Below are positions 17,041 to 25,044 of a stretch of DNA of 64,000 bases, in pieces. Source of the DNA: Photobacterium kishitanii. Its GTDB lineage: Bacteria; Pseudomonadota; Gammaproteobacteria; Enterobacterales; Vibrionaceae. A program made the position numbers and the translations under genes. Below the pieces are notes generated by a model. That model worked only from the letters and a program-made list of their open reading frames with translations, did not search any database and was not told where the DNA came from. The stretch spans positions 91,080 through 155,079 of the forward strand of contig NZ_PYON01000011.1 of the NCBI RefSeq assembly GCF_003026355.1, written 5' to 3'. The stretch's first letter is position 1, and every line of letters begins with the position of its first letter.

Positions 17041-18126
17041 ATGGACTTTATCGATCGTTTACAGAGCCTATCAAAAAAAATCGCACAGATAGGTTTTACA
17101 TTAGAGACAGAAGAAGCAACAAAAAATGCTCTTATCATGCCGTTTTTACATACAGTATTAGGTTACGACGTTTTTGATCCTACAGAGGTTGTCCCTGAAT
17201 ATAATGCTGATATAGGCACTAAAAAAGGAGAAAAAGTTGACTATGCTCTTCTTAAAGATGGTGAAGTTCAAATTTTAATTGAATGTAAAAAATTTGGTGA
17301 ACAATTATCGACTAAACATGCAAGCCAACTTTTCCGATATTTTTCAGTTACTAATGCTCGTATTGCCATACTTACTAATGGTGATATTTATGAATTTTAT
17401 ACAGATTTAGATGCGCCAAACAAAATGGATGAAAAACCATTTTTGATTTTGAATATGTCTGATTTAGATGAGCATATTGTTCCTGAAGTGAAAAAGTTGA
17501 CTAAGTCTTCATTTGATGTGGATTCAGTTGTTGATGCTGCTGGAGAGCTTAAATATCTAAATCAGATTAAAGGTGTACTGAAAGAACAGTTTAATGCTCC
17601 AGAAGAGGAGTTTGTTAAGTTCTTTACATCTAGAGTATATGAAGGTGTACAAACGGCCAAAGTTAAGGCTCAATTCTTAGATATTACAACAAAAGCTTTA
17701 AAGCAATTTTTAAATGATAGTATTAATAATCGTTTGAAGTCAGCAATTGGAACTAATGACGAGATTTCTATAAAAGCACAGTCAATGCCTGAGTCTGTAA
17801 CCGAAATTGAGTTAGAAATAGTAGAAGAAAAATCAAAAGTTGAGACAACTCAAGATGAGTTAGATGGTTTTAATATTATTAAAGCAATTTTGCGTTCAAA
17901 ATTTGAAGTCTCACGTATTACTCATCGAGATACGCAAAGTTACTTTGGTGTGTTATTAGATGATAATAATAGAAAACCATTATGTAGATTACATTTTAAT
18001 GCCAAACAAAAATATCTTGGTGTTGTTGGAGAAGATAAGAAAGAAGTTCGATATCCAATTGAAGTATTAGATGACATATTTAACCATAGTGATTTATTGT
18101 TAGAAGCTGCATCTAAATTTGAATAG
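17041..18126 (+). CDS. PD-(D/E)XK nuclease-like protein (type I restriction R-subunit N-terminal type)
   Basis: A 361-aa protein. Residues ~10-150 resemble the HsdR N-terminal nuclease domain: TKNALIMPFLHTVLGYDVFDPTEVVPEY, then the catalytic pattern D-x(n)-E-C-K-K in VDYALLKDGEVQILIECKK, and QLFRYFSVTNARIAILTNG. No helicase, methylase or specificity subunit is nearby, so it stands alone, like COG4748-type proteins often found in phage and island cargo. ATG 17041 is preferred over upstream alternative starts. The gene is AT-richer than the phage genes and lies between Q and lysis, a cargo slot. A defence role is inferred. Confidence 0.7.
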   Translation: MDFIDRLQSLSKKIAQIGFTLETEEATKNALIMPFLHTVLGYDVFDPTEVVPEYNADIGTKKGEKVDYALLKDGEVQILIECKKFGEQLSTKHASQLFRYFSVTNARIAILTNGDIYEFYTDLDAPNKMDEKPFLILNMSDLDEHIVPEVKKLTKSSFDVDSVVDAAGELKYLNQIKGVLKEQFNAPEEEFVKFFTSRVYEGVQTAKVKAQFLDITTKALKQFLNDSINNRLKSAIGTNDEISIKAQSMPESVTEIELEIVEEKSKVETTQDELDGFNIIKAILRSKFEVSRITHRDTQSYFGVLLDDNNRKPLCRLHFNAKQKYLGVVGEDKKEVRYPIEVLDDIFNHSDLLLEAASKFE

Positions 18127-18174
18127 TAAAGTATATTAAGGAGAGGGCATTAGTCTACTTCTATGTGTTTTTAT

Positions 18175-18204
18175 AAATGAAGGTAAATTTAATTACCTTC
18201 ATTT
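18175..18204. terminator. Bidirectional terminator between the convergent cargo genes
   Basis: AAATGAAGGTAA (18175-18186) and TTACCTTCATTT (18193-18204) form a perfect 12-bp stem with a 6-nt loop, followed rightwards by a T-rich run. Confidence 0.85.
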
Positions 18205-18208
18205 TTTA

Positions 18209-19102
18209 TTAGTCGTCAGATAAAATTTCTAATTCAGTATCAGTATGATCTTGTATTTCTGTGTTTATTTCAAAAGAATCAAAGTAATTAACAATGAAAT
18301 CATTATTAATCATCGCTAAATATAGAGCAACATCCCACCTATTATTATTACCACCAGTATAATTTTCCTTAATACGTTGATTTAAAGAATCTGGGACATA
18401 GTATTTTTTTTGTTCAGAAACTCTTATCCAATATAGATATTTTTCTGTTATATATTCACGAATATGATTTTTTATGTTTAAATATTTGATGTGAAGTGAT
18501 AATCTTTTTTTATCATTTATATTCATACCTCTTGGTAAAGTAAAATTAATAACGAAATTAGGTTGTTTTATACTTTCAGGAGAGGGAAAGTTAATTTCTA
18601 TTTGAATACCAATGAATTGTAATAAGTTGAAAAATTTAGGATGAATGAATTTAACACTATTATCTATATCTGAATAATAGTGAGACCATTTTTTTGTTGA
18701 ACATTTATCACATTGTGATACTAAATTATTAGGGAAAATACAAAATTCAGGCCATAGATCTTTTGGCAAGAAATGGTCGAGGATACTTGGCTTACAAGGT
18801 CTACCACAAAAAGGACATTGTTCGAAAAGATGTTCATTTCTTTGTTCTAGAAGATTTCTATTTAGATTTGTTGGTGCATGTTCATAAAAATTTTTAAGTA
18901 GTTTTCTTTCTTGTAGAAAGGTGCTGTTAATAGGTTTTGTAGTATATTCAGTTATAATGTTTTCATAATTATTATAAGCTAAAATCAAACGATCTTTTAT
19001 ATTTGTGAGATCTTGAACGTTATCTTTATTAGAAGATAAAGCCAGATCTAACCAACCACTATCGTTATTATCATTTATCTTCATTGGTGTAAGATCTAAC
19101 AT
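18209..19102 (-). CDS. HNH endonuclease-like protein, partner of the adjacent ATPase (PtuB-like)
   Basis: A 297-aa protein with an HNH module at residues 96-140: CPFC (96-99), D109-H110 in the DHFLPKDLWPEF stretch, N125-N126 in FPNNLV, and C131-x2-C134 before TKKW. This layout is that of HNH nucleases paired with AAA ATPases in Septu (PtuB) and some retron systems. It starts on the last base of the ATPase stop (TAATG overlap), so the two are coupled and likely form one complex. Very AT-rich, unlike the phage structural genes. The ~150-aa C-terminal part is unrecognised. Confidence 0.75.
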   Translation of the reverse strand: MLDLTPMKINDNNDSGWLDLALSSNKDNVQDLTNIKDRLILAYNNYENIITEYTTKPINSTFLQERKLLKNFYEHAPTNLNRNLLEQRNEHLFEQCPFCGRPCKPSILDHFLPKDLWPEFCIFPNNLVSQCDKCSTKKWSHYYSDIDNSVKFIHPKFFNLLQFIGIQIEINFPSPESIKQPNFVINFTLPRGMNINDKKRLSLHIKYLNIKNHIREYITEKYLYWIRVSEQKKYYVPDSLNQRIKENYTGGNNNRWDVALYLAMINNDFIVNYFDSFEINTEIQDHTDTELEILSDD

Positions 19103-20736
19103 TATAACTCCTTAAATGTTATTTCTTCTTCATTAATATCATTATTTTTTAAATTTAGAAGGTAGGTTAAAGCTTCATCTCCAATTTTGGGGGAAATAAT
19201 ATCTATTGCTTTATTAATATCGTCATATTTATTTACAAAATTCATTAATTCTGTTTGGTAAAGCTTTTCTGTATTATAATCATCAAAAACACTACCTGTT
19301 ATTTTATCTAGTGACTCACCAAACGTTTCATACTCAGGTTTTATTATTTTATTATTTTTGAATATATTAACATAGTCTCTTTTTATTTCTCGAGTTATTA
19401 TTGATGAATGAGTTGCTATAATTGCAAACGAATCTGTTTCTTTTAATATAAAGTTGAGCATAGATATTAACCCAACTTCTAATTCTGGATGTAAATATAG
19501 TTCTGGTTCATCAATTAATAATAAACTACTATCTTTTATTTCATTGATAATATTTGGTATCATGTATGAATATATTTTTTGACCAGAGCTTAATGGTATT
19601 TCTTTTTTATCTTTATCTAGAAAAACTAGGCCGTAATCAGAATCTATATCTTTTCGTGGTTCATCTGAATATGATTTTTTTGCTAGTTCTTTACCATATA
19701 TATAGTTACCATTAAGGAGTTTTAATGCAATCTGGTCAAACTTCATTGCTTGCAAAAGTGTTTTTTCAATTAATTCAAATTTTAATAAATCAGTCCACCA
19801 TTTGTTTTCTTTATCGTATAATAAAGAATCTAAAATAGAAAAAACACTTTTCCTATTTATATTGATTAAGTCTAATGAGTTAGACTCTGATTTTAAACCT
19901 ATATATGAATATTCATTAATGAAAGTTGTTCGGTTTTTTTTTCCATTCTTTTTGTTACCTAGTTTTTTGATAAGCCCTTTTTTTGTATAGAAATCTTCAA
20001 ATGGCGAAAATGCAACAATTAACAGTTTATTGAAGTATGGCCATTTTTCATCTTGTTGTTCTATTCCCGTAAATAAATTTGATATTTTTTTTAATGCTTG
20101 AGTTTTTCCTGTTCCATTTTTACCTATAAGAATATTTATATTTCCATTTAAATAATCATTTTTAACAAAGTGAAATTTTAATTGTGTTTGATCTTTTATT
20201 TTAATGGCTATTTCAAATTCATCTTTTGGCTTATATGCACCAATAGCAATTGCATACCCATTTTCAAAGCAAGCCTGAGATGATGAGTCTCTTAGTAAGG
20301 AAGAACTGAATCCATCCCATTTTATGAAGTCTTGGCTATCAGTTTTCAAGTAACCAGCATCATTTAATTGTTCTAAATACTCTAATGTTTCTTGGTAACT
20401 AAGATACTTATTTAGCTTATTATAATAATCAATATCAACACCAAGAGATATAAATAGCTCTTTTTCAAGCAGATTGTTGAGGGTAAATAATTGGTCATTA
20501 ATTTTTTCTGCATTTTTTTCTATAAATTTATGACTTGTATTCGACTCTTTAAATAATATTTTAACAACACCAAAATCTGTATACGAATAGTCATTTATCA
20601 TAAACATTATAAATGTTGTTTCGTAATTGAAGTCATCCCATAAATTAAGATTTGGTTTATTATAGTTATCAGGTAAAAATAGGATGCCATTTTTAATATC
20701 ATGGCCTTCTTTTTTTTTAGAATAATAGACTTTCAT
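19102..20736 (-). CDS. AAA/ABC-type ATPase, partner of the HNH protein (PtuA-like)
   Basis: A 544-aa ATPase of the SMC/RecF-like group: Walker A GKNGTGKT at residues 205-212, signature-like PLSSGQKIY near 382, Walker B LLLIDEPELYLHPE near 408, and H-motif IIATHSS near 445. No TOPRIM domain is visible, so it is not an OLD nuclease; cleavage would be done by the HNH partner. A ~195-aa N-terminal region precedes the ATPase core and is unrecognised. It is transcribed against the phage late genes from its own promoter region (20737-20860), typical of lysogenic-conversion cargo. Septu-like defence is the best fit but not proven. Confidence 0.75.
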   Translation of the reverse strand: MKVYYSKKKEGHDIKNGILFLPDNYNKPNLNLWDDFNYETTFIMFMINDYSYTDFGVVKILFKESNTSHKFIEKNAEKINDQLFTLNNLLEKELFISLGVDIDYYNKLNKYLSYQETLEYLEQLNDAGYLKTDSQDFIKWDGFSSSLLRDSSSQACFENGYAIAIGAYKPKDEFEIAIKIKDQTQLKFHFVKNDYLNGNINILIGKNGTGKTQALKKISNLFTGIEQQDEKWPYFNKLLIVAFSPFEDFYTKKGLIKKLGNKKNGKKNRTTFINEYSYIGLKSESNSLDLININRKSVFSILDSLLYDKENKWWTDLLKFELIEKTLLQAMKFDQIALKLLNGNYIYGKELAKKSYSDEPRKDIDSDYGLVFLDKDKKEIPLSSGQKIYSYMIPNIINEIKDSSLLLIDEPELYLHPELEVGLISMLNFILKETDSFAIIATHSSIITREIKRDYVNIFKNNKIIKPEYETFGESLDKITGSVFDDYNTEKLYQTELMNFVNKYDDINKAIDIISPKIGDEALTYLLNLKNNDINEEEITFKEL

Positions 20737-20870
20737 AATGTGCCTTTCTATTGAGTTATGTTTATAAATGCTACATTATGCATATTTATCTATGTGTGCA
20801 TATTGCTTTATATTAAAGTTTTTTATTACTTGATCTTTATCATTATTTCGTGCAGAATCCTCATACTGAA

Positions 20871-20948
20871 AAACCTCACCTACTCGGTGGGGTTTTGTCG
20901 TTTTAGGATCCTATTAAATCCATAACCGTCCTTTGAGGCGGTTTTTTT
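20871..20948 (+). terminator. Tandem terminators before the lysis genes
   Basis: The first hairpin is ACCTCACC/GGTGGGGT (20873-20893) followed by TTT. The second is AACCGTC/GGCGGTT (20924-20943) with seven T. They lie just before the holin gene, where lambdoid phages place the terminator that Q overrides. Confidence 0.75.
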
Positions 20949-20965
20949 ATGTCTGAAATTCGCCT

Positions 20966-21181
20966 ATGAGAGAGAAAGTTATTAGCTGGTTTGCTTACCT
21001 TTGGGCAGGTTTAACCGGTGTAGCCTCTGGTCTTTCCATGAACGAAATAGGGGTGCTCATCTCTATTTTTGCCACCGTATTTACCGCGTTTATTAACTGG
21101 TTTTATCGACATCGAACCCTCAAAGCCCTGCAAAACCATCCAGAGGTGAAGAAAATCTATGAGCAAATTGAAGAAGACTAG
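20966..21181 (+). CDS. Phage holin (HP1-like)
   Basis: A 71-aa membrane protein with two hydrophobic segments (about residues 8-25, and 28-46, IGVLISIFATVFTAFINWFY), followed by a short charged C-terminus, the pattern of small class II-type holins. It permits release of the endolysin by depolarising or holing the inner membrane. It overlaps the lysozyme gene by 23 bp and is the first late gene after the tandem terminators. Confidence 0.8.
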   Translation: MREKVISWFAYLWAGLTGVASGLSMNEIGVLISIFATVFTAFINWFYRHRTLKALQNHPEVKKIYEQIEED

Positions 21182-21695
21182 TGGCGTTATTGGCTGCTTG
21201 GTCGCCAGTGTGCTGGCGGTTGTAGCCGGTACTCAACACGATTTAAAAACAAGCCCTGATGGATTAGCGTTTATCAGTAATTTAGAAGGGTGTTCATCAT
21301 CCGCTTATCAATGCAGTGCTGACCGTTGGACTGCAGGGTTAGGCCATACAACAGGAGTAAAACAAGGCGATATAGCAACCACCGAAACCATTGCTGATTG
21401 GTACATTGAAGATATTAGTGCAGCGGAAAAGGTGGTTGATCGGCAAGTAACATTACCTGCTGGCCCTCAATACGATATGGCAGTGTCATTCGTGTTTAAT
21501 CTTGGGGCTGGCAACTTTCGCAGTTCTACCTATCTCAAGAAGCTAAAAGCAGGGCAGTTAACTGCCGCCTGTAATGAGTTTCCACGGTGGGTCTATGTGA
21601 ATGGTAAAGATTGCCGGCTTGATAGCAGTCACTGTGCTGGCATCGTTAAACGCCGTTTAGCAGAGCAAAAGGTTTGCTTGTATGGCTATCAGTAA
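21159..21695 (+). CDS. SAR-type phage lysozyme (endolysin)
   Basis: A 178-aa glycoside hydrolase family 24 lysozyme. The N-terminal segment VIGCLVASVLAVVAG is weakly hydrophobic and rich in G/A/S, the mark of a signal-anchor-release domain. The catalytic motif is NLEGCSSSAYQC, then RWTAGLGHTTG, fitting the E-x8-C-x5-T triad of lambdoid SAR endolysins. It cleaves peptidoglycan after release from the membrane. It overlaps holin and Rz genes on both sides. Confidence 0.87.
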   Translation: MSKLKKTSGVIGCLVASVLAVVAGTQHDLKTSPDGLAFISNLEGCSSSAYQCSADRWTAGLGHTTGVKQGDIATTETIADWYIEDISAAEKVVDRQVTLPAGPQYDMAVSFVFNLGAGNFRSSTYLKKLKAGQLTAACNEFPRWVYVNGKDCRLDSSHCAGIVKRRLAEQKVCLYGYQ

Positions 21696-22071
21696 GTTCA
21701 AGCTAATCGGAGTTGTTGGTGTATTAACGGTGTTATCGATGTTGATGTGGAGGTATTCACAGACAGTGCAAAAGCTGGAAGCGGCTCAAGCACTGGTTGT
21801 GGAACAACAAACCAAATCAAATCACTTAGTGGACGTTAATCAGTCGATGCAATCTACTATTACCCGTTTAGAGCAAGCATCTCACCAAGAACGATTAGCC
21901 GCTGAACATAACGAACGTCAACGTCAGCAATGGCAACAACGGGCGTTAAAAGCACAACGTCAAATCGATAAGGATATTGCTCATGAAAAGTGTGCTGATT
22001 TGCCTATCCCTAATGCTAGTCAGTGGTTGTACTACACCAAGCCCGCAAGTGGTGACTCAATACAAAATTGA
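21682..22071 (+). CDS. Rz-like spanin, inner-membrane subunit
   Basis: A 129-aa type II membrane protein: one N-terminal membrane segment (FKLIGVVGVLTVLSMLMW) and then a long Q/E/R-rich coiled-coil periplasmic region. Rz1 is encoded in a different frame inside and beyond its 3' end, the standard nested Rz/Rz1 layout. Together they fuse inner and outer membranes at the end of lysis. Confidence 0.85.
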   Translation: MAISKFKLIGVVGVLTVLSMLMWRYSQTVQKLEAAQALVVEQQTKSNHLVDVNQSMQSTITRLEQASHQERLAAEHNERQRQQWQQRALKAQRQIDKDIAHEKCADLPIPNASQWLYYTKPASGDSIQN

Positions 22072-22276
22072 ATACATCAAACCACCTGCCGCGTATTTGA
22101 TTAGCTGCAAACAACCTTTCTATAAACCGCCGATGACTTGGGGTGAAGCCGCTAAACGTGATCCAGTGTGGTTACATCATTTCTCGCTGTGTGCTGCACA
22201 AATTGAAAACTTACGCCGTTGTTATAACGACCCAACACACTGTGCGGCGTTACCCATTGCAGAGGGAGAGCCATAA
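21983..22276 (+). CDS. Rz1-like spanin lipoprotein
   Basis: A 97-aa lipoprotein with signal peptide MKSVLICLSLMLVSGC, lipobox cysteine at residue 16, and a short proline-containing mature part with several cysteines. ATG 21983 follows an AAGGA site and lies inside the Rz gene in another frame. It is the outer-membrane partner of the spanin pair. Confidence 0.8.
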   Translation: MKSVLICLSLMLVSGCTTPSPQVVTQYKIEYIKPPAAYLISCKQPFYKPPMTWGEAAKRDPVWLHHFSLCAAQIENLRRCYNDPTHCAALPIAEGEP

Positions 22277-22293
22277 CCACGATTGAGAGTGCC

Positions 22294-22764
22294 ATGAATA
22301 ATGAAAAACGTTTTTGGAATACCACCGAACTTGAACAGTTTGGTAAGCACCGTTCAACCATTCGTAAGAACTTAAAAGCGGCAGGGGTTTCACCTGTCGC
22401 TTATAAGGGCAACACGCCACTTTATGATGTGGTGCAAGTCGCACCGTACCTATGCCAACAACCGCGTAAAGAATCAGATGCGCCCGATTTAATGGGGTTT
22501 AAAACGGCAGCTGAATTACGGGCGTATGTGCAAAGCGAACGTGAAAAACTGATTTTGATGCGGGAGTCTGGTGAGAGTGTCACTAAAGAAGATTATGAAA
22601 ATGAAATTGCTGTCTGTATTGCCAGTGTTAAAGGCTTTAAAGATAAGGTGATCACCCGTATTGAATCTGCCATTCCTACCGCGACACCGCAGCAACTTGA
22701 AGATTTAGAAACTCTGCTTAATTTCGATTTAAAGGCGGTCGCTGATGAGCTTGAGACAGTTTGA
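22294..22764 (+). CDS. Phage terminase small subunit (DUF1441/Nu1-like)
   Basis: A 156-aa protein with an N-terminal DNA-binding helix-turn-helix (WNTTELEQFGKHRSTIRKNLKAAGV) and a helical C-terminal region. It matches small terminase subunits that pair with gpA-type large subunits and recognise cos or pac DNA. It overlaps the large-subunit gene by 20 bp. Confidence 0.75.
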   Translation: MNNEKRFWNTTELEQFGKHRSTIRKNLKAAGVSPVAYKGNTPLYDVVQVAPYLCQQPRKESDAPDLMGFKTAAELRAYVQSEREKLILMRESGESVTKEDYENEIAVCIASVKGFKDKVITRIESAIPTATPQQLEDLETLLNFDLKAVADELETV

Positions 22765-24838
22765 TGCCCGTTTAGGGATTGAGTTTGCCAATGCCAAAGA
22801 TATTCGGCGCAGTTTTGCTTATTTGTGCGCACCTACCGATAAAACACCGGTGGAAGCGGCCGATGATGAACTGTGGATCTCTGATGGCACCGATGTGACC
22901 AAGTTTTTATCGTCACAAGTCCCGTACATGCGAGAGCCGTTAAATTGTTTGGCTCGGCGTATTTATGAAGCGGTGATTGTGGTTGGTCCTGCGCGTTCAG
23001 GTAAAACCAAAGCGATGGTGGAAGGCTGGATAAATTACACTGTCACCCAAGCCCCTGGTGACATGCTGCTTATCTACAGTACCAAGACCAAAGCTACTGA
23101 TATGTCGAAGGTCGATTTAGAACGAAGCTTTTCAGCTACCGCAGGCATTGCCAAGCTGCGAACAGGGCGTAAGGCTGATGACAATATCACCTCGAAGAAA
23201 TTTAAAAATGGCATGATCTTAAAACTCGATTCTGCCACCGAAACCAGTTTATCTGCATCTACATATCGTTATGCCGGTGCGACCGATTACGATCGTGCTG
23301 ATGATGCGGTAGGCCAAGAAGGTTCTAAGTTTGAACTGATGCTAATGCGTGTCCAAAACGCGAAATCATCCGGCATGGTGATGGCAGAATCTTCTCCTGG
23401 TCGTATTGTACGTAACCCTAAACGGGTTGAAGATTTATCACCGCATGAATCCCAACCCTGTGGTGGTATTGCTGATTTATATAACCAAGGTGATCGCCGC
23501 CGTTTCTATTGGTTATGCCAAGACTGTAATAGCTATTTCCGTCCAGATTTTGAAACCCTCAAATGGGAACAACATGCTGAGCCTTTAGAAGCGGCTAAAA
23601 CTGCGTGGGTGGAATGTCCTCGCTGTTGTCATCGGCATACTGAATCACAAAAACAGACCATGAACCTTGAAGGCCGTTGGTTTCGTGATGGTGAAATTGA
23701 CCAATATGGTGATGTAGTCACCGATGAATCAGCTATTCGAACCAGTAAATGGGCAACGTTTTGGTTTGAAGGCATTGTGGCAGCCTATGCCAGTTGGGAA
23801 AACTTGGTGTATCGCTTTCTTAATGCAGATGCCTTGTTCCAAGATTGTGGTGATGAAGAGTCATTAAAAACCTTTATCAACGTGCGTATGGGACGACCTT
23901 ATGTAATGCAGTCGCGTGGTCAAGAAGTCGGTGCTCATCAGTTAATGGCGCGAGCTGCAGATCATGAACGCGGTATTGTGCCATTGGGTGGACGCTTCTT
24001 AATGATGTCCATCGATGTACAAGGTGGCAAGCAGAACCCACGTTTTGTGGTGCAAGCCCATGTCTATGGTGAAGGGCTGCAACGATGGGTGATTGACCGC
24101 TTTGAAATTCTCACCAATCCTTATCGCAATAATGACCGTATTAACCCGATGGTGTATGCCGAAGATTGGGATTTATTGATTGAACAAGTGATCAAGAAAA
24201 CCTATCCCTTAGCTGATGGTTCAGGGCGAGTGATGAAGCCGGTATTAACCTTGTGTGATTCCGGTGGCTCAGGTGAGAAGAAAAAAGGTAAACAGAAAAG
24301 CTCATCTGTTACCGATCATGCTTATCAGTTTTATAACCGCCTCAAAGGGCATGGCTTATCGCATCTATTCCGATTAGTGAAAGGGGCAAGCCGTGACATC
24401 GATGATCTCGTTAAAGAAACCTATCCTGATAAACGCAGTAAGTTGGCCAACGGTGAAATCCCGTTGTTAATGCTGCATACCAACCGTTTAAAAAACCGCG
24501 TCGCTGCCAGTTTTTCGCGGTTAGAGTTTGGTGCGCGGTTCTTTCATTTACCAGGATGGGCGGATCGGGTTTGGTTTGATGAACTCACGGTTGAATATAT
24601 TGATGAGCTTGGCCATTGGCAAAAGCCTGATGGTGCACGTAATGAATCCTTTGATTTATGTGCCTATGCCGAAGCCGGTATGCATTACAAAGGCGGTGAT
24701 GATATCCATTGGGATAACCCGCCAGCATGGGCCGCTGATTGGCAATTTAATAGCAATGTGGTTGATGCCGACCAAACGCCGAAGTTTGAGCGGGTGGCGC
24801 GTCGACGATATAACCACTCAAAAGGAATTTTTGGATGA
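22745..24838 (+). CDS. Phage terminase large subunit (gpA family)
   Basis: A 697-aa packaging ATPase/nuclease of the lambda gpA family. The ATPase motif is VVGPARSGKTKAMVEGW (about residues 78-94). The Cys4-type motif LCQDCNSYFRPD, then VECPRCCHRH, is characteristic of GpA. The nuclease region carries MMSIDVQGG near residue 420. Such terminases usually package cos-ended DNA, so cohesive ends are expected, though no cos site was located. It overlaps gpW by 4 bp. Confidence 0.92.
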   Translation: MSLRQFDARLGIEFANAKDIRRSFAYLCAPTDKTPVEAADDELWISDGTDVTKFLSSQVPYMREPLNCLARRIYEAVIVVGPARSGKTKAMVEGWINYTVTQAPGDMLLIYSTKTKATDMSKVDLERSFSATAGIAKLRTGRKADDNITSKKFKNGMILKLDSATETSLSASTYRYAGATDYDRADDAVGQEGSKFELMLMRVQNAKSSGMVMAESSPGRIVRNPKRVEDLSPHESQPCGGIADLYNQGDRRRFYWLCQDCNSYFRPDFETLKWEQHAEPLEAAKTAWVECPRCCHRHTESQKQTMNLEGRWFRDGEIDQYGDVVTDESAIRTSKWATFWFEGIVAAYASWENLVYRFLNADALFQDCGDEESLKTFINVRMGRPYVMQSRGQEVGAHQLMARAADHERGIVPLGGRFLMMSIDVQGGKQNPRFVVQAHVYGEGLQRWVIDRFEILTNPYRNNDRINPMVYAEDWDLLIEQVIKKTYPLADGSGRVMKPVLTLCDSGGSGEKKKGKQKSSSVTDHAYQFYNRLKGHGLSHLFRLVKGASRDIDDLVKETYPDKRSKLANGEIPLLMLHTNRLKNRVAASFSRLEFGARFFHLPGWADRVWFDELTVEYIDELGHWQKPDGARNESFDLCAYAEAGMHYKGGDDIHWDNPPAWAADWQFNSNVVDADQTPKFERVARRRYNHSKGIFG

Positions 24839-25044
24839 CAACCCAACGTGAACGGCTGCAGTGGTATCTCGATGCCGAGAAAAAGATCTTGATGCAACAA
24901 GCGGTTGAAACGGCTGAAGGTGAAAAGCTGACCTTTGCGAGTTTGGCAACGGTACGCCGTGAAATAGAACGTCTGCAGCAGGTAATTAGCCGTGAAAATC
25001 AGGGAGGACGCCGCAGTATGATCCGGAGAAACTACCTTGAGTAA
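24835..25044 (+). CDS. gpW-like head-tail joining protein
   Basis: A 69-aa protein resembling lambda gpW (QWYLDAEKKILMQQAVETAEGEKLTFA, then RREIERLQQVI), which joins below the portal and seals the filled head. Its place between large terminase and portal is the lambda order, and it overlaps both neighbours. Confidence 0.82.
   Translation: MTTQRERLQWYLDAEKKILMQQAVETAEGEKLTFASLATVRREIERLQQVISRENQGGRRSMIRRNYLE

Noticed and set aside
19102..20736. OLD-type or Gabija GajA assignment for this ATPase
   Set aside because: No TOPRIM glutamate or DxD pattern follows the ATPase, and the partner is an HNH protein rather than a helicase.
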